Assembly (NCBI GenBank): GCA_045617525.1
Contig: JAZLIT010000234.1
Coordinates: 1 to 24,634 of the forward strand
From: JAZLIT01 sp045617525
Lineage (GTDB): Bacteria > Bacillota > Bacilli > Bacillales_A > Planococcaceae
Length of the DNA: 24,634 nt
Reading direction: 5' to 3'
Shown piece by piece: positions 7,346 through 15,333 of the stretch. Both the position numbers and the translations under genes were made by a program. The notes below the pieces were generated by a model. That model had not been told where the DNA came from. It saw nothing but the letters and a program-made list of their open reading frames with translations, and made no database searches. Within the stretch, counting starts at the first letter, position 1; every line of letters begins with the position of its first letter.

Positions 7346-8638
7346 ATGTTAGATATTAAACGAGTACGCGACAATTTTGAAGAAGTAAAGAGCATGCTTC
7401 TTACACGTAATGAAGATTTAGGGAACTTAGACAACTTTGAAACATTAGATACAAAGCGTCGTGAGCTAATCGCAAAAACAGAAGAATTAAAAGCAGAGCG
7501 TAATAAAGTATCTGAAGAAATTTCAGTAATGAAACGCAATAAAGAAGATGCAACGGCCGTTATTACACGTATGCGCGAAGTAGGCGACGAAATTAAAACA
7601 CTTGATGCGGAACTTAATGCAATTGAAGATGAATTCAAAGATATGATGATGCGCCTTCCAAACATTCCACATGAATCAGTACCAGTTGGAACTGAGGAAG
7701 ATGATAATGTAGAAGTATATACTTGGGGCGATACGCCAGCATTTACGTATGAAGCAAAAGCACATTGGGATATCGCAAAAGATTTAGATATCGTGGACTT
7801 TGAGCGTGGAGCGAAAGTTGCGGGAAGCCGTTTCTTATTCTATAAAGGCTTAGGTGCACGTTTAGAGCGCGCATTAATTAGCTTCATGATGGATTTACAT
7901 TCAGATGAGCATGGCTATACAGAAATGTTAACACCACAAATCGTTAACCGCGATAGCTTAACAGGTACTGGTCAGCTTCCGAAATTCGAAGAGGACGTAT
8001 TTAAAATTGTACGTGAAGAAGGCGAAGTAGATTTCTACCTAATTCCTACAGCAGAAGTTCCTGTAACAAACTATTACCGTGATGAAATTTTAGCAAATGA
8101 GCAATTACCACAAGCATTCGCGGCGTTCAGTGCAAATTTCCGCTCAGAAGCAGGTTCTGCTGGGCGTGATACACGTGGTTTAATTCGCCAGCATCAATTC
8201 AATAAAGTTGAGTTAGTGCGTTTTGTGAAGCCTGAAGAGTCTTATGAGCAACTTGAGCTACTTACTGGCCATGCTGAAAAAGTTCTTCAATTATTAGGCT
8301 TACCATACCGTAAACTATTAATGTGTACAGCTGATTTAGGCTTTACTGCTGCGAAAAAATACGATTTAGAAGTATGGATTCCAGCACAAAACATGTACCG
8401 TGAAATTTCTTCTTGTTCAAACTTTGAAGATTTCCAAGCGCGTCGTGCCAATATTCGTTTCCGCCGTGAAGCAACAGCAAAACCAGAATTTGTGCACACA
8501 TTAAATGGTTCAGGCTTAGCAATCGGCCGTACTGTGGCAGCAATTTTAGAAAATTATCAGCAAGAAGATGGTTCAGTTGCGATTCCTGAAGCATTACGTC
8601 CATACATGGGCGGTAAAGAAGTAATTAAAGCAAATTAA
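7346..8638 (+). CDS. serS: seryl-tRNA synthetase
   Basis: Charges tRNA-Ser with serine in the cytoplasm. ATG 7346 is preceded by AAGGGGGA. The 430 residues have the family order: an N-terminal antiparallel coiled-coil arm (about 30-105, rich in K and E) that grips the long variable arm of tRNA-Ser, then a class II catalytic core with TAEVPVTN (235-242), motif 2 FRSEAGSAGRDTRGL...HQFNKVE (265-289) and motif 3 GLAIGRTVAAILEN (390-403). Nothing is missing. Expression is controlled by the T-box leader about 100 bases upstream, and a terminator follows closely, so it is transcribed alone. Confidence 0.98.
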   Translation: MLDIKRVRDNFEEVKSMLLTRNEDLGNLDNFETLDTKRRELIAKTEELKAERNKVSEEISVMKRNKEDATAVITRMREVGDEIKTLDAELNAIEDEFKDMMMRLPNIPHESVPVGTEEDDNVEVYTWGDTPAFTYEAKAHWDIAKDLDIVDFERGAKVAGSRFLFYKGLGARLERALISFMMDLHSDEHGYTEMLTPQIVNRDSLTGTGQLPKFEEDVFKIVREEGEVDFYLIPTAEVPVTNYYRDEILANEQLPQAFAAFSANFRSEAGSAGRDTRGLIRQHQFNKVELVRFVKPEESYEQLELLTGHAEKVLQLLGLPYRKLLMCTADLGFTAAKKYDLEVWIPAQNMYREISSCSNFEDFQARRANIRFRREATAKPEFVHTLNGSGLAIGRTVAAILENYQQEDGSVAIPEALRPYMGGKEVIKAN

Positions 8639-8645
8639 TTTAATG

Positions 8646-8689
8646 AAGTGCTATACAAAAGGTATTAACTTTCTGTATAGCACTTTTTT
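8646..8689 (+). terminator. rho-independent terminator after serS
   Basis: A perfect 12-bp stem, 8646-8657 with 8674-8685, runs into a T tract ending at 8689. Confidence 0.93.
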
Positions 8690-8706
8690 CTACAGGGGGG
8701 ACTTTT

Positions 8707-9138
8707 ATGGAAGTGGTTTCGTATGAGCATACTATACCTCGTGATGTATTAGATGAAATTCAAAAAGTACATCAGCTTGTTTTTAATGGCGATTTGCTCA
8801 TGGAGAAGAAGTTGCAAAAACCACAATTTTTTGCACTTGTGGCAACTTTGGGGGGGCAGGTAATTGGATTTAAATTAGGTTATGAAATGGAACCAGGAGT
8901 ATTTTATAGCTGGCTAGGAGGCGTAGATCCTGATTATAGAAAGCAGGGTGTCGCGCAACAGCTAATGGCGAGCCAGCATGCATATTGCCTTGAAAAGGGC
9001 TATAAGAAGGTGCGTACTTATGGGCGTAATTCAAAGAAGGCCATGCTACTTTTAAATATTAAATCTGGTTTCGATATTGTAGGTACCTTTGTGGATGATA
9101 AAGGGCGACATAAAATTGTATTTGAAAAAAACTTATAA
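8707..9138 (+). CDS. GNAT family N-acetyltransferase
   Basis: A 143-residue protein with the GNAT fold. Motif A is clear: WLGGVDPDYRKQGVAQQLM, in which R78-K-Q-G-V-A is the acetyl-CoA pyrophosphate-binding loop. The C-terminal part (KVRTYGRNSKKAMLLLNIKSGFDIVGTF) has the usual beta6-beta7 layout. The substrate cannot be told from sequence; small-molecule amines or protein N-termini are both possible. The ribosome site AGGGGGG lies 7 bp before ATG 8707. It starts only 17 bp after the serS terminator, so it may be transcribed by read-through or a promoter I cannot identify. It converges on the atoE-like gene, with a shared terminator between them. Confidence 0.85.
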   Translation: MEVVSYEHTIPRDVLDEIQKVHQLVFNGDLLMEKKLQKPQFFALVATLGGQVIGFKLGYEMEPGVFYSWLGGVDPDYRKQGVAQQLMASQHAYCLEKGYKKVRTYGRNSKKAMLLLNIKSGFDIVGTFVDDKGRHKIVFEKNL

Positions 9139-9153
9139 AATGAAAAGCACACT

Positions 9154-9193
9154 AAAAGCTACCGTCTGAGAAATAATCAGAGGGCAGCTTTTT
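9154..9193. terminator. bidirectional terminator between the GNAT gene and atoE
   Basis: An inverted repeat of about 16 bp (9154-9169 with 9177-9192) with two mismatches has A residues on the left and T residues on the right, so it can act for both convergent genes. Confidence 0.8.
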
Positions 9194-9200
9194 AAATTAT

Positions 9201-10523
9201 TTAAAAGCGTACAAGAACCAGGAATCCGATACTAATGATAATTCCTGTGTATACAAGAACTAGGAAACAAAAGCCCATAATATCCTTTGCTTTTAAGCCT
9301 GCAATTGCAAGTGCTGGTAAAGCCCAAAATGGTTGAATCATATTTGTCCAGGCATCACCCCAAGCAATGGCCATAGCCATTTTTGCATAATCAGCGCCCA
9401 TTTCTGTAGCTGCATCTATCATTACAGGTGCCTGTACCGCCCATTGTCCACCACCAGATGGAACGAAGAAGTTTACTAAACCAGCTGAATAGAAGGAAAA
9501 TAAGTAGAATGTATGTTCATTTGAAATCGCAATAAACCAATCGGACATCACCTCTGCTAGTCCAGAAAAGGTCATCATCCCCATGATTGCTGCATAAAAC
9601 GGAAATTGGAACACAATCCCGCCAGTTGTCTTTATCGCATTCTGAACGGCTGCTAAGAAGCGCTGAGGTGTGCCATGTAAAATAATTCCTAAAATCACGA
9701 AAATCGTATTAATAATATTTAAGTCTAATTTAAATCCATATGTCACAAAGTGATAAGTAATATAGGTAACGCCTATTAATCCCACTAAGCCAGTAATGAG
9801 ATAGCTACGCTCTGAAATGCTCGCAAAATTTTTCTCTGGCATAGGTAATTCTTCTTTCTCGTCCAAAAGTAATTTAGGGTCAACAGTAATAATATCTTCT
9901 TCCTTTGGCATTAAGAACGTATTGAAAATAGGAAGCGTAAATAAAATGACTAACACAATTATTAAATTATACGTACTAAAAATAGTTTCAGATGTTGGAA
10001 CTACACCCATAATTCCTGCAAAAGGGTGGCCATCAGTGGCAATAGAAAGTGGAATTGAACCTGCTAAACCACCGTGCCAAATAACAAAGCCTGAATACGC
10101 ACTCGCAATTAATAGACGATAGTCTACCTTTTTAACATGGCGTGCAATTTCTTTTGCAAAAATGGCGCCAATTACAAGACCGAATCCCCAGTTCACCCAA
10201 CAAGCTAGAAGTGAAACGAATGTTACAACAACGATTGCCATGAATGGCGTTTTAATTCTTGATGCGATGCTTGTTAAGCCCTTTTTAAATAATGGGCTGT
10301 TTGCTAAAACATGCCCGGCAGCTAAGACGATCACCATTTGCATTGTAAAGGCTAGTAATCCCCAAAAACCTTCGCCCCAATATACAGTCATATCTAATAG
10401 TGATGAATCTGTAAAAATGACCCCCAAAGCAACAACTATAACTGTCAAAATTGCTACGAAAATATATGGATCAGGTAAATACTTCTCCATAAGTGAATTC
10501 GTAAACCTTGTAATCGCTTTCAT
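9201..10523 (-). CDS. atoE: short-chain fatty acid transporter, AtoE family
   Basis: Predicted inner membrane carrier for short-chain fatty acids such as acetoacetate or butyrate. I choose ATG 10523 as start (MKAITRFTNSLMEKYLPDP...), preceded by GGGGGAGG; an upstream in-frame start would add 52 unrelated residues across the promoter region. This gives 440 residues, the length of E. coli AtoE as I recall it. Hydrophobic segments fill most of the protein, about ten to twelve membrane helices. FVPSGGGQWAVQAPVMI and WGDAWTNMIQPFWALPAL in the C-terminal third are typical of the family. It is divergent from a LysR regulator and near scoAB, which activate the imported acid to its CoA ester, so the three units probably form one pathway. 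Confidence 0.87.
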   Translation of the reverse strand: MKAITRFTNSLMEKYLPDPYIFVAILTVIVVALGVIFTDSSLLDMTVYWGEGFWGLLAFTMQMVIVLAAGHVLANSPLFKKGLTSIASRIKTPFMAIVVVTFVSLLACWVNWGFGLVIGAIFAKEIARHVKKVDYRLLIASAYSGFVIWHGGLAGSIPLSIATDGHPFAGIMGVVPTSETIFSTYNLIIVLVILFTLPIFNTFLMPKEEDIITVDPKLLLDEKEELPMPEKNFASISERSYLITGLVGLIGVTYITYHFVTYGFKLDLNIINTIFVILGIILHGTPQRFLAAVQNAIKTTGGIVFQFPFYAAIMGMMTFSGLAEVMSDWFIAISNEHTFYLFSFYSAGLVNFFVPSGGGQWAVQAPVMIDAATEMGADYAKMAMAIAWGDAWTNMIQPFWALPALAIAGLKAKDIMGFCFLVLVYTGIIISIGFLVLVRF

Positions 10524-10644
10524 TTTACTTCCTCCCCCTTTGTTTTGTAATTTAAATTTATATGATAAAATTAACGAATGAAAGATAAAATAAATGTTAT
10601 TTCGAGAAAGTATTATCATTTTCCTTTTTATTTTATTTGGATTT

Positions 10645-10690
10645 AAATGTGTAAAATTTGTGTAAATCAATGTTACCAAGTGTTACAAAT
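10645..10690. promoter_or_regulatory. candidate LysR operator between atoE and lysR
   Basis: The 258-bp divergent gap carries two helically phased direct repeats: GTGTAAA at 10649 and 10660 (11 bp apart) and TGTTAC at 10671 and 10681 (10 bp apart). Between them GTAA...TTAC (10662-10676) forms a dyad fitting the LysR T-N11-A pattern. This arrangement suits a LysR tetramer controlling both directions. Function is inferred. Confidence 0.45.
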
Positions 10691-10781
10691 CATATGTATT
10701 GTTATAAAACATAAAAGAATTATTACGTTTAGGAATAAATGAAATCTTTATATACCAAATATGAATAATGGGGTCTTAGGC

Positions 10782-11675
10782 ATGGAAATAAGGGACTTAA
10801 GAAATTTTATTAAAGTTGTACAGTCGGGAAGTTTTACGAAGGCTGCCCAACAGTTATTTGTGTCACAGCCATCTTTAAGTAAAAGTGTTAAACGATTAGA
10901 ACAAGTATTAAATGTTGAATTATTAGAGCGCTCGACACGCTATATACGTTTGACTGAGGAAGGGAAAATTGTATATGAACAGAGTAAGAAGGCGCTAATT
11001 GCTATGGAGGAAATTCATTTATTATTAGATGATTTGAAGCAAATACATACGGGTTCAATAAAAATTGGCATCCCACCATTGATTAGTACTCTTTTTTTAC
11101 CACAGTTAGCGCGAAATTTTCACGATAAATACCCAAATATACGACTTGACCTTCAAGAGCGTGGTGCGAAATTAATTGGTCCATTAGTGGATGAAGGGCA
11201 GGTGAATCTTGGTTTTGTGGTATTGCCAGCGACTGAGACGTTATTTGATGTTAAGCCGTTTATAGAAGATAAGTTTGTGTTATTTATTCATGAAGATCAT
11301 CCTTTAGCCGAAAAGACCAGCATCTCAATTAAGGAGCTAAAAAAGGAGCCGTTCATTATTTTCTCGGAGGAATTCACTTTACACGATATGGTCATACAAG
11401 AATGTAATAAAGCAGGCTTTATCGCAAATATTGCTTATAAATCTTCGCAATGGGATTTAATTGTGGAACTTGTTGCGTCGCAATTAGGGATCACATTATT
11501 ACCGAAGTCCATTTTTGAAAAACAATCAAATAAAAAGGTGAAAATGATTCCACTTAAAGAAGAGTTATATTGGCGTTTGGGTATTATTACGAAGAAGGAC
11601 GCGTATTTACCGTTTGCAGTAAATGAGTTTTTATCGTTTACTGAGGAACACCGAAAACAATTGATTATGCTTTAA
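10782..11675 (+). CDS. LysR family transcriptional regulator
   Basis: A 297-residue DNA-binding regulator. ATG 10782 is chosen because GGGG lies 8 bp before it and the protein then begins MEIRDLRNFIKVV, the standard LysR opening; ATG 10761 has no ribosome site. The winged helix-turn-helix is at about residues 3-60 (GSFTKAAQQLFVSQPSLSKSVKRLE), followed by the linker helix and a periplasmic-binding-protein-like effector domain (about 90-290). Divergence from atoE and the co-oriented scoAB just downstream suggest that it controls short-chain acid use, with the acid or its CoA ester as effector (inferred). TTGTTA (10699) with TATTAC (10721) is a possible promoter. No terminator separates it from scoA. 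Confidence 0.9.
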   Translation: MEIRDLRNFIKVVQSGSFTKAAQQLFVSQPSLSKSVKRLEQVLNVELLERSTRYIRLTEEGKIVYEQSKKALIAMEEIHLLLDDLKQIHTGSIKIGIPPLISTLFLPQLARNFHDKYPNIRLDLQERGAKLIGPLVDEGQVNLGFVVLPATETLFDVKPFIEDKFVLFIHEDHPLAEKTSISIKELKKEPFIIFSEEFTLHDMVIQECNKAGFIANIAYKSSQWDLIVELVASQLGITLLPKSIFEKQSNKKVKMIPLKEELYWRLGIITKKDAYLPFAVNEFLSFTEEHRKQLIML

Positions 11676-11759
11676 AAGAATAATTCTTATTCTATTTATG
11701 TATTTCTCTTATAAATGGATTATTTGTACACTAATAAAAAATATACAAGGGGTGTATAT

Positions 11760-12458
11760 ATGAACAAGGTTGTACAATCTTTTGAAGAAGCAATCGAGCC
11801 AATTTTTGATGGAGCGACAATACTGGTCGGGGGATTTGGTCTTTGTGGGATTCCAGAAAATTTAATTGCGGCGTTAAAATTAAAAGGAACAATGAACTTA
11901 ACAGCTGTAAGTAATAACTGTGGAGTCGATGGATTTGGGTTAGGTATTCTATTAGAAAATCGTCAAATTAGCAAAATGATTTCTTCTTATGTAGGGGAAA
12001 ATAAGCTTTTTGAGCAGCAGTTTTTAAATGGGGAGCTAGAAGTAGAATTAGCGCCACAAGGAACTTTGGCAGAGCGCCTTCGCGCAGGAGGGGCAGGTAT
12101 CCCAGCCTTTTATACAGCAACCGGTGTAGGTACTCCTGTTGCAGAGGGGAAAGAGTCAAAGCAATTTAATGGGCGTGACTATATTTTAGAACATGCAATT
12201 ACTGGTGATTTTGCGATAGTCAAAGCGTGGAAAGCGGATAAATCAGGGAATTTAATGTTCCGTAAAACGGCGCGTAATTTTAATCCGCTTGCTGCAATGG
12301 CAGGGAAGGTTACAATCGCTGAAGTAGAAGAAATCGTAGAGGTTGGCGAACTTGATCCAGATTCAATTCATCTTGCGGGTATTTACGTTCAAAAAGTTAT
12401 ATTAGCTGAGCACCTGGAAAAACGCATTGAACGACGTATGACAAGGGAGGCCAACTAA
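11760..12458 (+). CDS. scoA: 3-oxoacid CoA-transferase subunit A
   Basis: Alpha subunit of a class I CoA-transferase that moves CoA from succinyl-CoA (or acetyl-CoA) to acetoacetate or related acids. ATG 11760 is preceded by AAGGGGTG; the upstream in-frame ATG at 11715 adds 15 residues outside the family. The 232 residues have the CoA-transferase glycine loop GGFGLCGIP (24-32), FLNGELEVELAPQGTLAERLRAGGAGIPAFYT and the ...KADKSGNLMFRKTARNFNPL segment. It resembles B. subtilis ScoA (YxjD) more than E. coli AtoD in my reading, though the acid used is not provable from sequence. Its stop overlaps the scoB start (TAATG), indicating translational coupling. Confidence 0.92.
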   Translation: MNKVVQSFEEAIEPIFDGATILVGGFGLCGIPENLIAALKLKGTMNLTAVSNNCGVDGFGLGILLENRQISKMISSYVGENKLFEQQFLNGELEVELAPQGTLAERLRAGGAGIPAFYTATGVGTPVAEGKESKQFNGRDYILEHAITGDFAIVKAWKADKSGNLMFRKTARNFNPLAAMAGKVTIAEVEEIVEVGELDPDSIHLAGIYVQKVILAEHLEKRIERRMTREAN

Positions 12459-13096
12459 TGGATAGTCGTTTAAAAATTATTCGCCGTGCAGTAAAGGAAA
12501 TTGAAGATGGTATGTATGTAAATTTAGGGATTGGGATGCCGACGTTGATAGCGAATGAAATCCCGGCAGAGTTTGATGTGATGCTGCAATCAGAAAATGG
12601 CTTACTAGGAATTGGGCCGTATCCATTAGATGAAGAGGTCGATGCTGATTTAATTAATGCGGGTAAGGAAACTGTGACAGCACGCAGCGGGGCATCGTTT
12701 TTTGATAGTGCCGAAAGTTTTGCTATGATTCGTGGAGGACATATTGATGTTGCAATTTTAGGTGGTATGGAGGTTTCAGAACAGGGTGATTTAGCGAACT
12801 GGATGATTCCTGGCAAGATGGTAAAAGGGATGGGCGGTGCAATGGATCTTGTTGCGGGTGCCAAAAAAGTTATTGTTATTATGGAGCATGCTAATAAATA
12901 CGGCGAGTCTAAGGTGAAGAAGGAATGTACGTTGCCACTAACGGGGAAAAACGTTGTGCATCGTTTAATTACAGACTTAGCTGTATTTGACTACACGAAT
13001 GGCGAAATGAAATTAATTGAGCTACAAGATGGTGTTACGCTTGAGGAAGTACGTGAAAAAACCGAAGCGCATTATATAGAAGCGTTAATCGGGTAG
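12458..13096 (+). CDS. scoB: 3-oxoacid CoA-transferase subunit B
   Basis: Beta subunit, carrying the catalytic glutamate: the SENGLLGIGP motif gives Glu46, which forms the enzyme-CoA thioester. The N-terminal VNLGIGMPTL and the GGHIDVAILGGMEVS and KVKKECTLPLTG segments are those of SCOT/AtoA beta subunits; 212 residues is the usual length. It shares one base with the scoA stop and has AGGGAGG in front of it. A strong hairpin follows, ending the unit. With AtoE it would bring in and activate acetoacetate or short-chain acids for entry to acetyl-CoA. Confidence 0.92.
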   Translation: MDSRLKIIRRAVKEIEDGMYVNLGIGMPTLIANEIPAEFDVMLQSENGLLGIGPYPLDEEVDADLINAGKETVTARSGASFFDSAESFAMIRGGHIDVAILGGMEVSEQGDLANWMIPGKMVKGMGGAMDLVAGAKKVIVIMEHANKYGESKVKKECTLPLTGKNVVHRLITDLAVFDYTNGEMKLIELQDGVTLEEVREKTEAHYIEALIG

Positions 13097-13100
13097 ACGA

Positions 13101-13147
13101 AAAAAGGAGGCACCTGAAAGTAATTATTCAGGCGCCTCCTTTATTTT
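13101..13147. terminator. bidirectional terminator between scoB and tadA
   Basis: A stem of about 16 bp (AAAGGAGGC... with ...GCCTCCTTT), one mismatch, with A residues left and T residues right, lies between the convergent stop codons. Confidence 0.88.
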
Positions 13148-13148
13148 A

Positions 13149-13667
13149 CTATTCGTGATCCTGCGTATTTAGTAAAGCTTTACGTGCGAGCTTTTCTGCC
13201 TTTTTTCGTTCGCGTAATGATTTGAAAAACGAAGTCAAAATCTCGCCGCATTCATTGGCTAAAATACCTTCAGAAATTTCACATTCATGGTTAAAGCGAG
13301 CGTCACTTAATAAACGGTAAAGTGAGTCAACACAGCCGGCTTTTATATCGCGCGCTCCGTAAACTACACGTGGCACACGTGATTGTAGGATGGCTCCGGC
13401 ACACATGGGACAAGGCTCAAGCGTTACATAAAGGGTTGTTTCCTCTAAGCGCCAGCTCCCAATTTTGTCGCAAGCAATTTGGATGGCCATACTTTCGGCA
13501 TGCGTTAAAGCGTTTTGCGTCGTTTCGCGTAAATTATGTGCTCGTGCAATTATTTCACCTTTATATACGATTACTGCGCCAATTGGTACTTCGCCCTTAC
13601 TATACGCTAGTTGGGCTTCCTTTAAAGCTTCTAACATATAGAGGCGATCTTTTTCAAAAACGTCCAT
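13149..13667 (-). CDS. tadA: tRNA-specific adenosine-34 deaminase
   Basis: Converts A34 to inosine in the anticodon wobble position of tRNA-Arg(ACG), an essential step for reading CGN codons. The zinc site is complete: HAE at 57-59 (His57 ligand, Glu59 proton shuttle) and PCPMC at 85-89 (Cys86 and Cys89). The 172 residues are slightly longer than the commonest bacterial TadA, with a basic C-terminal tail (RERKKAEKLARK). AAGGAG stands 10 bp before the ATG, and TGC-TACACT on the minus strand (13700-13692) is a possible extended -10. In B. subtilis tadA runs with dnaX; here it is on the opposite strand, a local rearrangement. Confidence 0.95.
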   Translation of the reverse strand: MDVFEKDRLYMLEALKEAQLAYSKGEVPIGAVIVYKGEIIARAHNLRETTQNALTHAESMAIQIACDKIGSWRLEETTLYVTLEPCPMCAGAILQSRVPRVVYGARDIKAGCVDSLYRLLSDARFNHECEISEGILANECGEILTSFFKSLRERKKAEKLARKALLNTQDHE

Positions 13668-13830
13668 TCATCAATCGCTCCTTTAAAAAGTAGTGTAGCA
13701 TTAACTAAATAGAATAAGCGAGTAACACAAAGTATGAAGGTAAAATTAGTAATAAATGTATGTATTTATTGGTGTTCAAATTTACATAAATATTTCATCA
13801 CACATTTTATGAGAAATGGAATAGTTTGTT

Positions 13831-13859
13831 TTGTTGTCGAAAGCGAGCTGTGATAGAAT
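13831..13859 (+). promoter_or_regulatory. dgk-dck promoter
   Basis: TTGTTG (13831-13836), a 17-bp spacer and TAGAAT (13854-13859) with an upstream TG (extended -10). The remainder of the 232-bp gap between tadA and dgk holds only AT-rich DNA. Confidence 0.65.
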
Positions 13860-13899
13860 GAAAGGCATTGACTAAATAGAGAGTAAGGGGGAACTTCTA

Positions 13900-14541
13900 G
13901 TGTCTGTTCCATTTATAACAGTAGAAGGTCCAATTGGAGTTGGAAAGACGTCTTTATCAAAAGCGGTTTCTGAATCATTTGAGTACCATCTGTTAAAAGA
14001 GATTGTTGATGAAAATCCGTTTTTAGGGAAGTTTTATGAAAACATTGATGAGTGGAGCTTTCAAACGGAAATGTTCTTCCTATGTAATCGCTATAAGCAG
14101 CTTACAGATATAAGAGAGCATATTTTATCTGATGCTACGCCTGTAGTTGCAGATTATCATATTTTTAAAAACCTAATTTTTGCAAAGCGTACGTTGAAAC
14201 CGATTGAGTATGATAAGTACGAGTCCATTTATAATATTTTAACAGCGGATATGCCAAGACCGAATATGGTTATTTATTTACACGCAAGCGTAGATACGTT
14301 AATGAAACGTATTGCCATGCGTGGACGTGAGTTTGAACGAATGATCTCACGTGAATATATGGAACAGCTTGTGAGCGATTACCATGCGTTTTTCGAGCAC
14401 TTTGAAAAGTTGCACCCAGATATTCCAGTCATCCAGTTAAATGGGGATGAGCTAGATTTCGTGAAAAATCCAAGAGATTTACAATATGTATTACAATTAG
14501 TAGAAGAAAAGCTAGCAAAAAGGAGTTCTCAGCAACCATGA
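13900..14541 (+). CDS. dgk: deoxyguanosine kinase
   Basis: Phosphorylates salvaged deoxyguanosine to dGMP. It starts at GTG 13900 after TAAGGGGG. The 213 residues belong to the deoxynucleoside kinase family: P-loop GPIGVGKTS (about 10-18), the WSFQTEMFFLCNRYKQ nucleoside-site helix, and ADYHIFKN in place of the QDRS-type motif of the dCK branch. It is assigned Dgk rather than Dck because EIVDENPFLGKFYENIDEWSFQ...MFFLCNRYKQL and VVADYHIFKNLIFA match my memory of B. subtilis YaaF. The ATGA overlap with the next gene implies translational coupling, and the pair probably supplies dNTPs by salvage. Confidence 0.9.
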   Translation: MSVPFITVEGPIGVGKTSLSKAVSESFEYHLLKEIVDENPFLGKFYENIDEWSFQTEMFFLCNRYKQLTDIREHILSDATPVVADYHIFKNLIFAKRTLKPIEYDKYESIYNILTADMPRPNMVIYLHASVDTLMKRIAMRGREFERMISREYMEQLVSDYHAFFEHFEKLHPDIPVIQLNGDELDFVKNPRDLQYVLQLVEEKLAKRSSQQP

Positions 14542-15206
14542 ATTTACGAGAAAAATATAATATCCCAGCCAATGCAGTGATTACAATTGCAGGTACAGTA
14601 GGTGTAGGGAAATCAACTATGACGAAAGCATTAGCAGATGCTTTAAACTTCCGTACATCATTTGAAAAAGTAGATACAAACCCATATTTAGATAAGTTCT
14701 ACGATGACTTTGAAAAATGGAGCTTCCATCTTCAAATTTACTTCCTTGCAGAACGTTTCAAGGAGCAAAAGCGTATTTTTGAATATGGCGGTGGCTTTAT
14801 TCAAGATCGTTCGATTTATGAAGATACAGGTATTTTCGCTAAAATGCATTATGAAAAAGGCACAATGAGCCCTATAGATTATGAAACGTACACAAATCTT
14901 TTCAATGCAATGGTGATGACACCATACTTCCCACATCCAAACCTGGTTGTTTATTTAGAAGGTCCAGTAGATGATGTTATTGGACGCATTCAAGAGCGTG
15001 GGCGTGAAATGGAACAGCAAACGCCGCATGAATATTGGTACGAAATGCACGGACGCTATGAAAACTGGATTAATGATTTCAATTCTTGCCCAGTACTACG
15101 TATCGACATTAATGATTATGATTTAATGAAAAACCCAGAACAAGTGGAATCAATTGTTGAGCGCATTGCGTATATGATTGAGCAAACAAGTCACTTCAGC
15201 AAATAA
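14538..15206 (+). CDS. dck: deoxyadenosine/deoxycytidine kinase
   Basis: Phosphorylates deoxyadenosine and deoxycytidine. The 222 residues begin with a short leader then the P-loop GTVGVGKST (about 19-27). The nucleoside-site motifs WSFHLQIYFLAERFKEQ, QDRSIYEDTGIFAKMH and the LID region QERGREMEQQTPHEYW are characteristic of the B. subtilis Dck (YaaG) branch. Its ATG overlaps the dgk stop by 4 bases. A perfect terminator begins 9 bp after the stop. In B. subtilis these kinases lie between serS and tadA; here they lie beyond an inverted tadA. Confidence 0.92.
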   Translation: MNLREKYNIPANAVITIAGTVGVGKSTMTKALADALNFRTSFEKVDTNPYLDKFYDDFEKWSFHLQIYFLAERFKEQKRIFEYGGGFIQDRSIYEDTGIFAKMHYEKGTMSPIDYETYTNLFNAMVMTPYFPHPNLVVYLEGPVDDVIGRIQERGREMEQQTPHEYWYEMHGRYENWINDFNSCPVLRIDINDYDLMKNPEQVESIVERIAYMIEQTSHFSK

Positions 15207-15214
15207 TAACGAGT

Positions 15215-15253
15215 AAGCTACTTTAATGAATAAAATTAAAGTAGCTTTTATTA
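15215..15253 (+). terminator. rho-independent terminator after dck
   Basis: A perfect 13-bp stem, 15215-15227 with 15235-15247, has a 7-base loop and a short T-rich tail. Confidence 0.85.
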
Positions 15254-15263
15254 TGGAAAAATA

Positions 15264-15293
15264 TTGCTTAAAGCATAGTCGTTCTTTTATCAT
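15264..15293 (+). promoter_or_regulatory. probable promoter of the RraA-like gene
   Basis: TTGCTT (15264-15269) and TATCAT (15288-15293) are 18 bp apart, about 40 bp before the start codon. Confidence 0.5.
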
Positions 15294-15333
15294 AAAATTA
15301 GTTAGAAAATTCAATTTAAATGGGGTGAGACTT

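Noticed and set aside
9817..10581. Plus-strand open frames inside the AtoE-like gene
   Set aside because: They mirror the reading frame of a strongly supported membrane protein, have low-complexity composition and no ribosome sites.
10524..10679. 52-residue extension of the AtoE-like protein
   Set aside because: ATG 10523 has an excellent ribosome site and yields the family length of 440; the extension is an AT-rich intergenic translation.
13322..13693. 123-residue plus-strand frame over tadA
   Set aside because: It is the complement of the well supported tadA coding sequence, with no ribosome site or recognisable family.
13750..13775. AATAAAT/ATTTATT palindrome between tadA and dgk
   Set aside because: Short, pure A/T, with no associated signal; expected by chance in such DNA.
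15226..15333. 36-residue extension of the RraA-like protein
   Set aside because: It begins inside the dck terminator hairpin and covers the likely promoter; ATG 15334 has GGGGTGAG in front of it.
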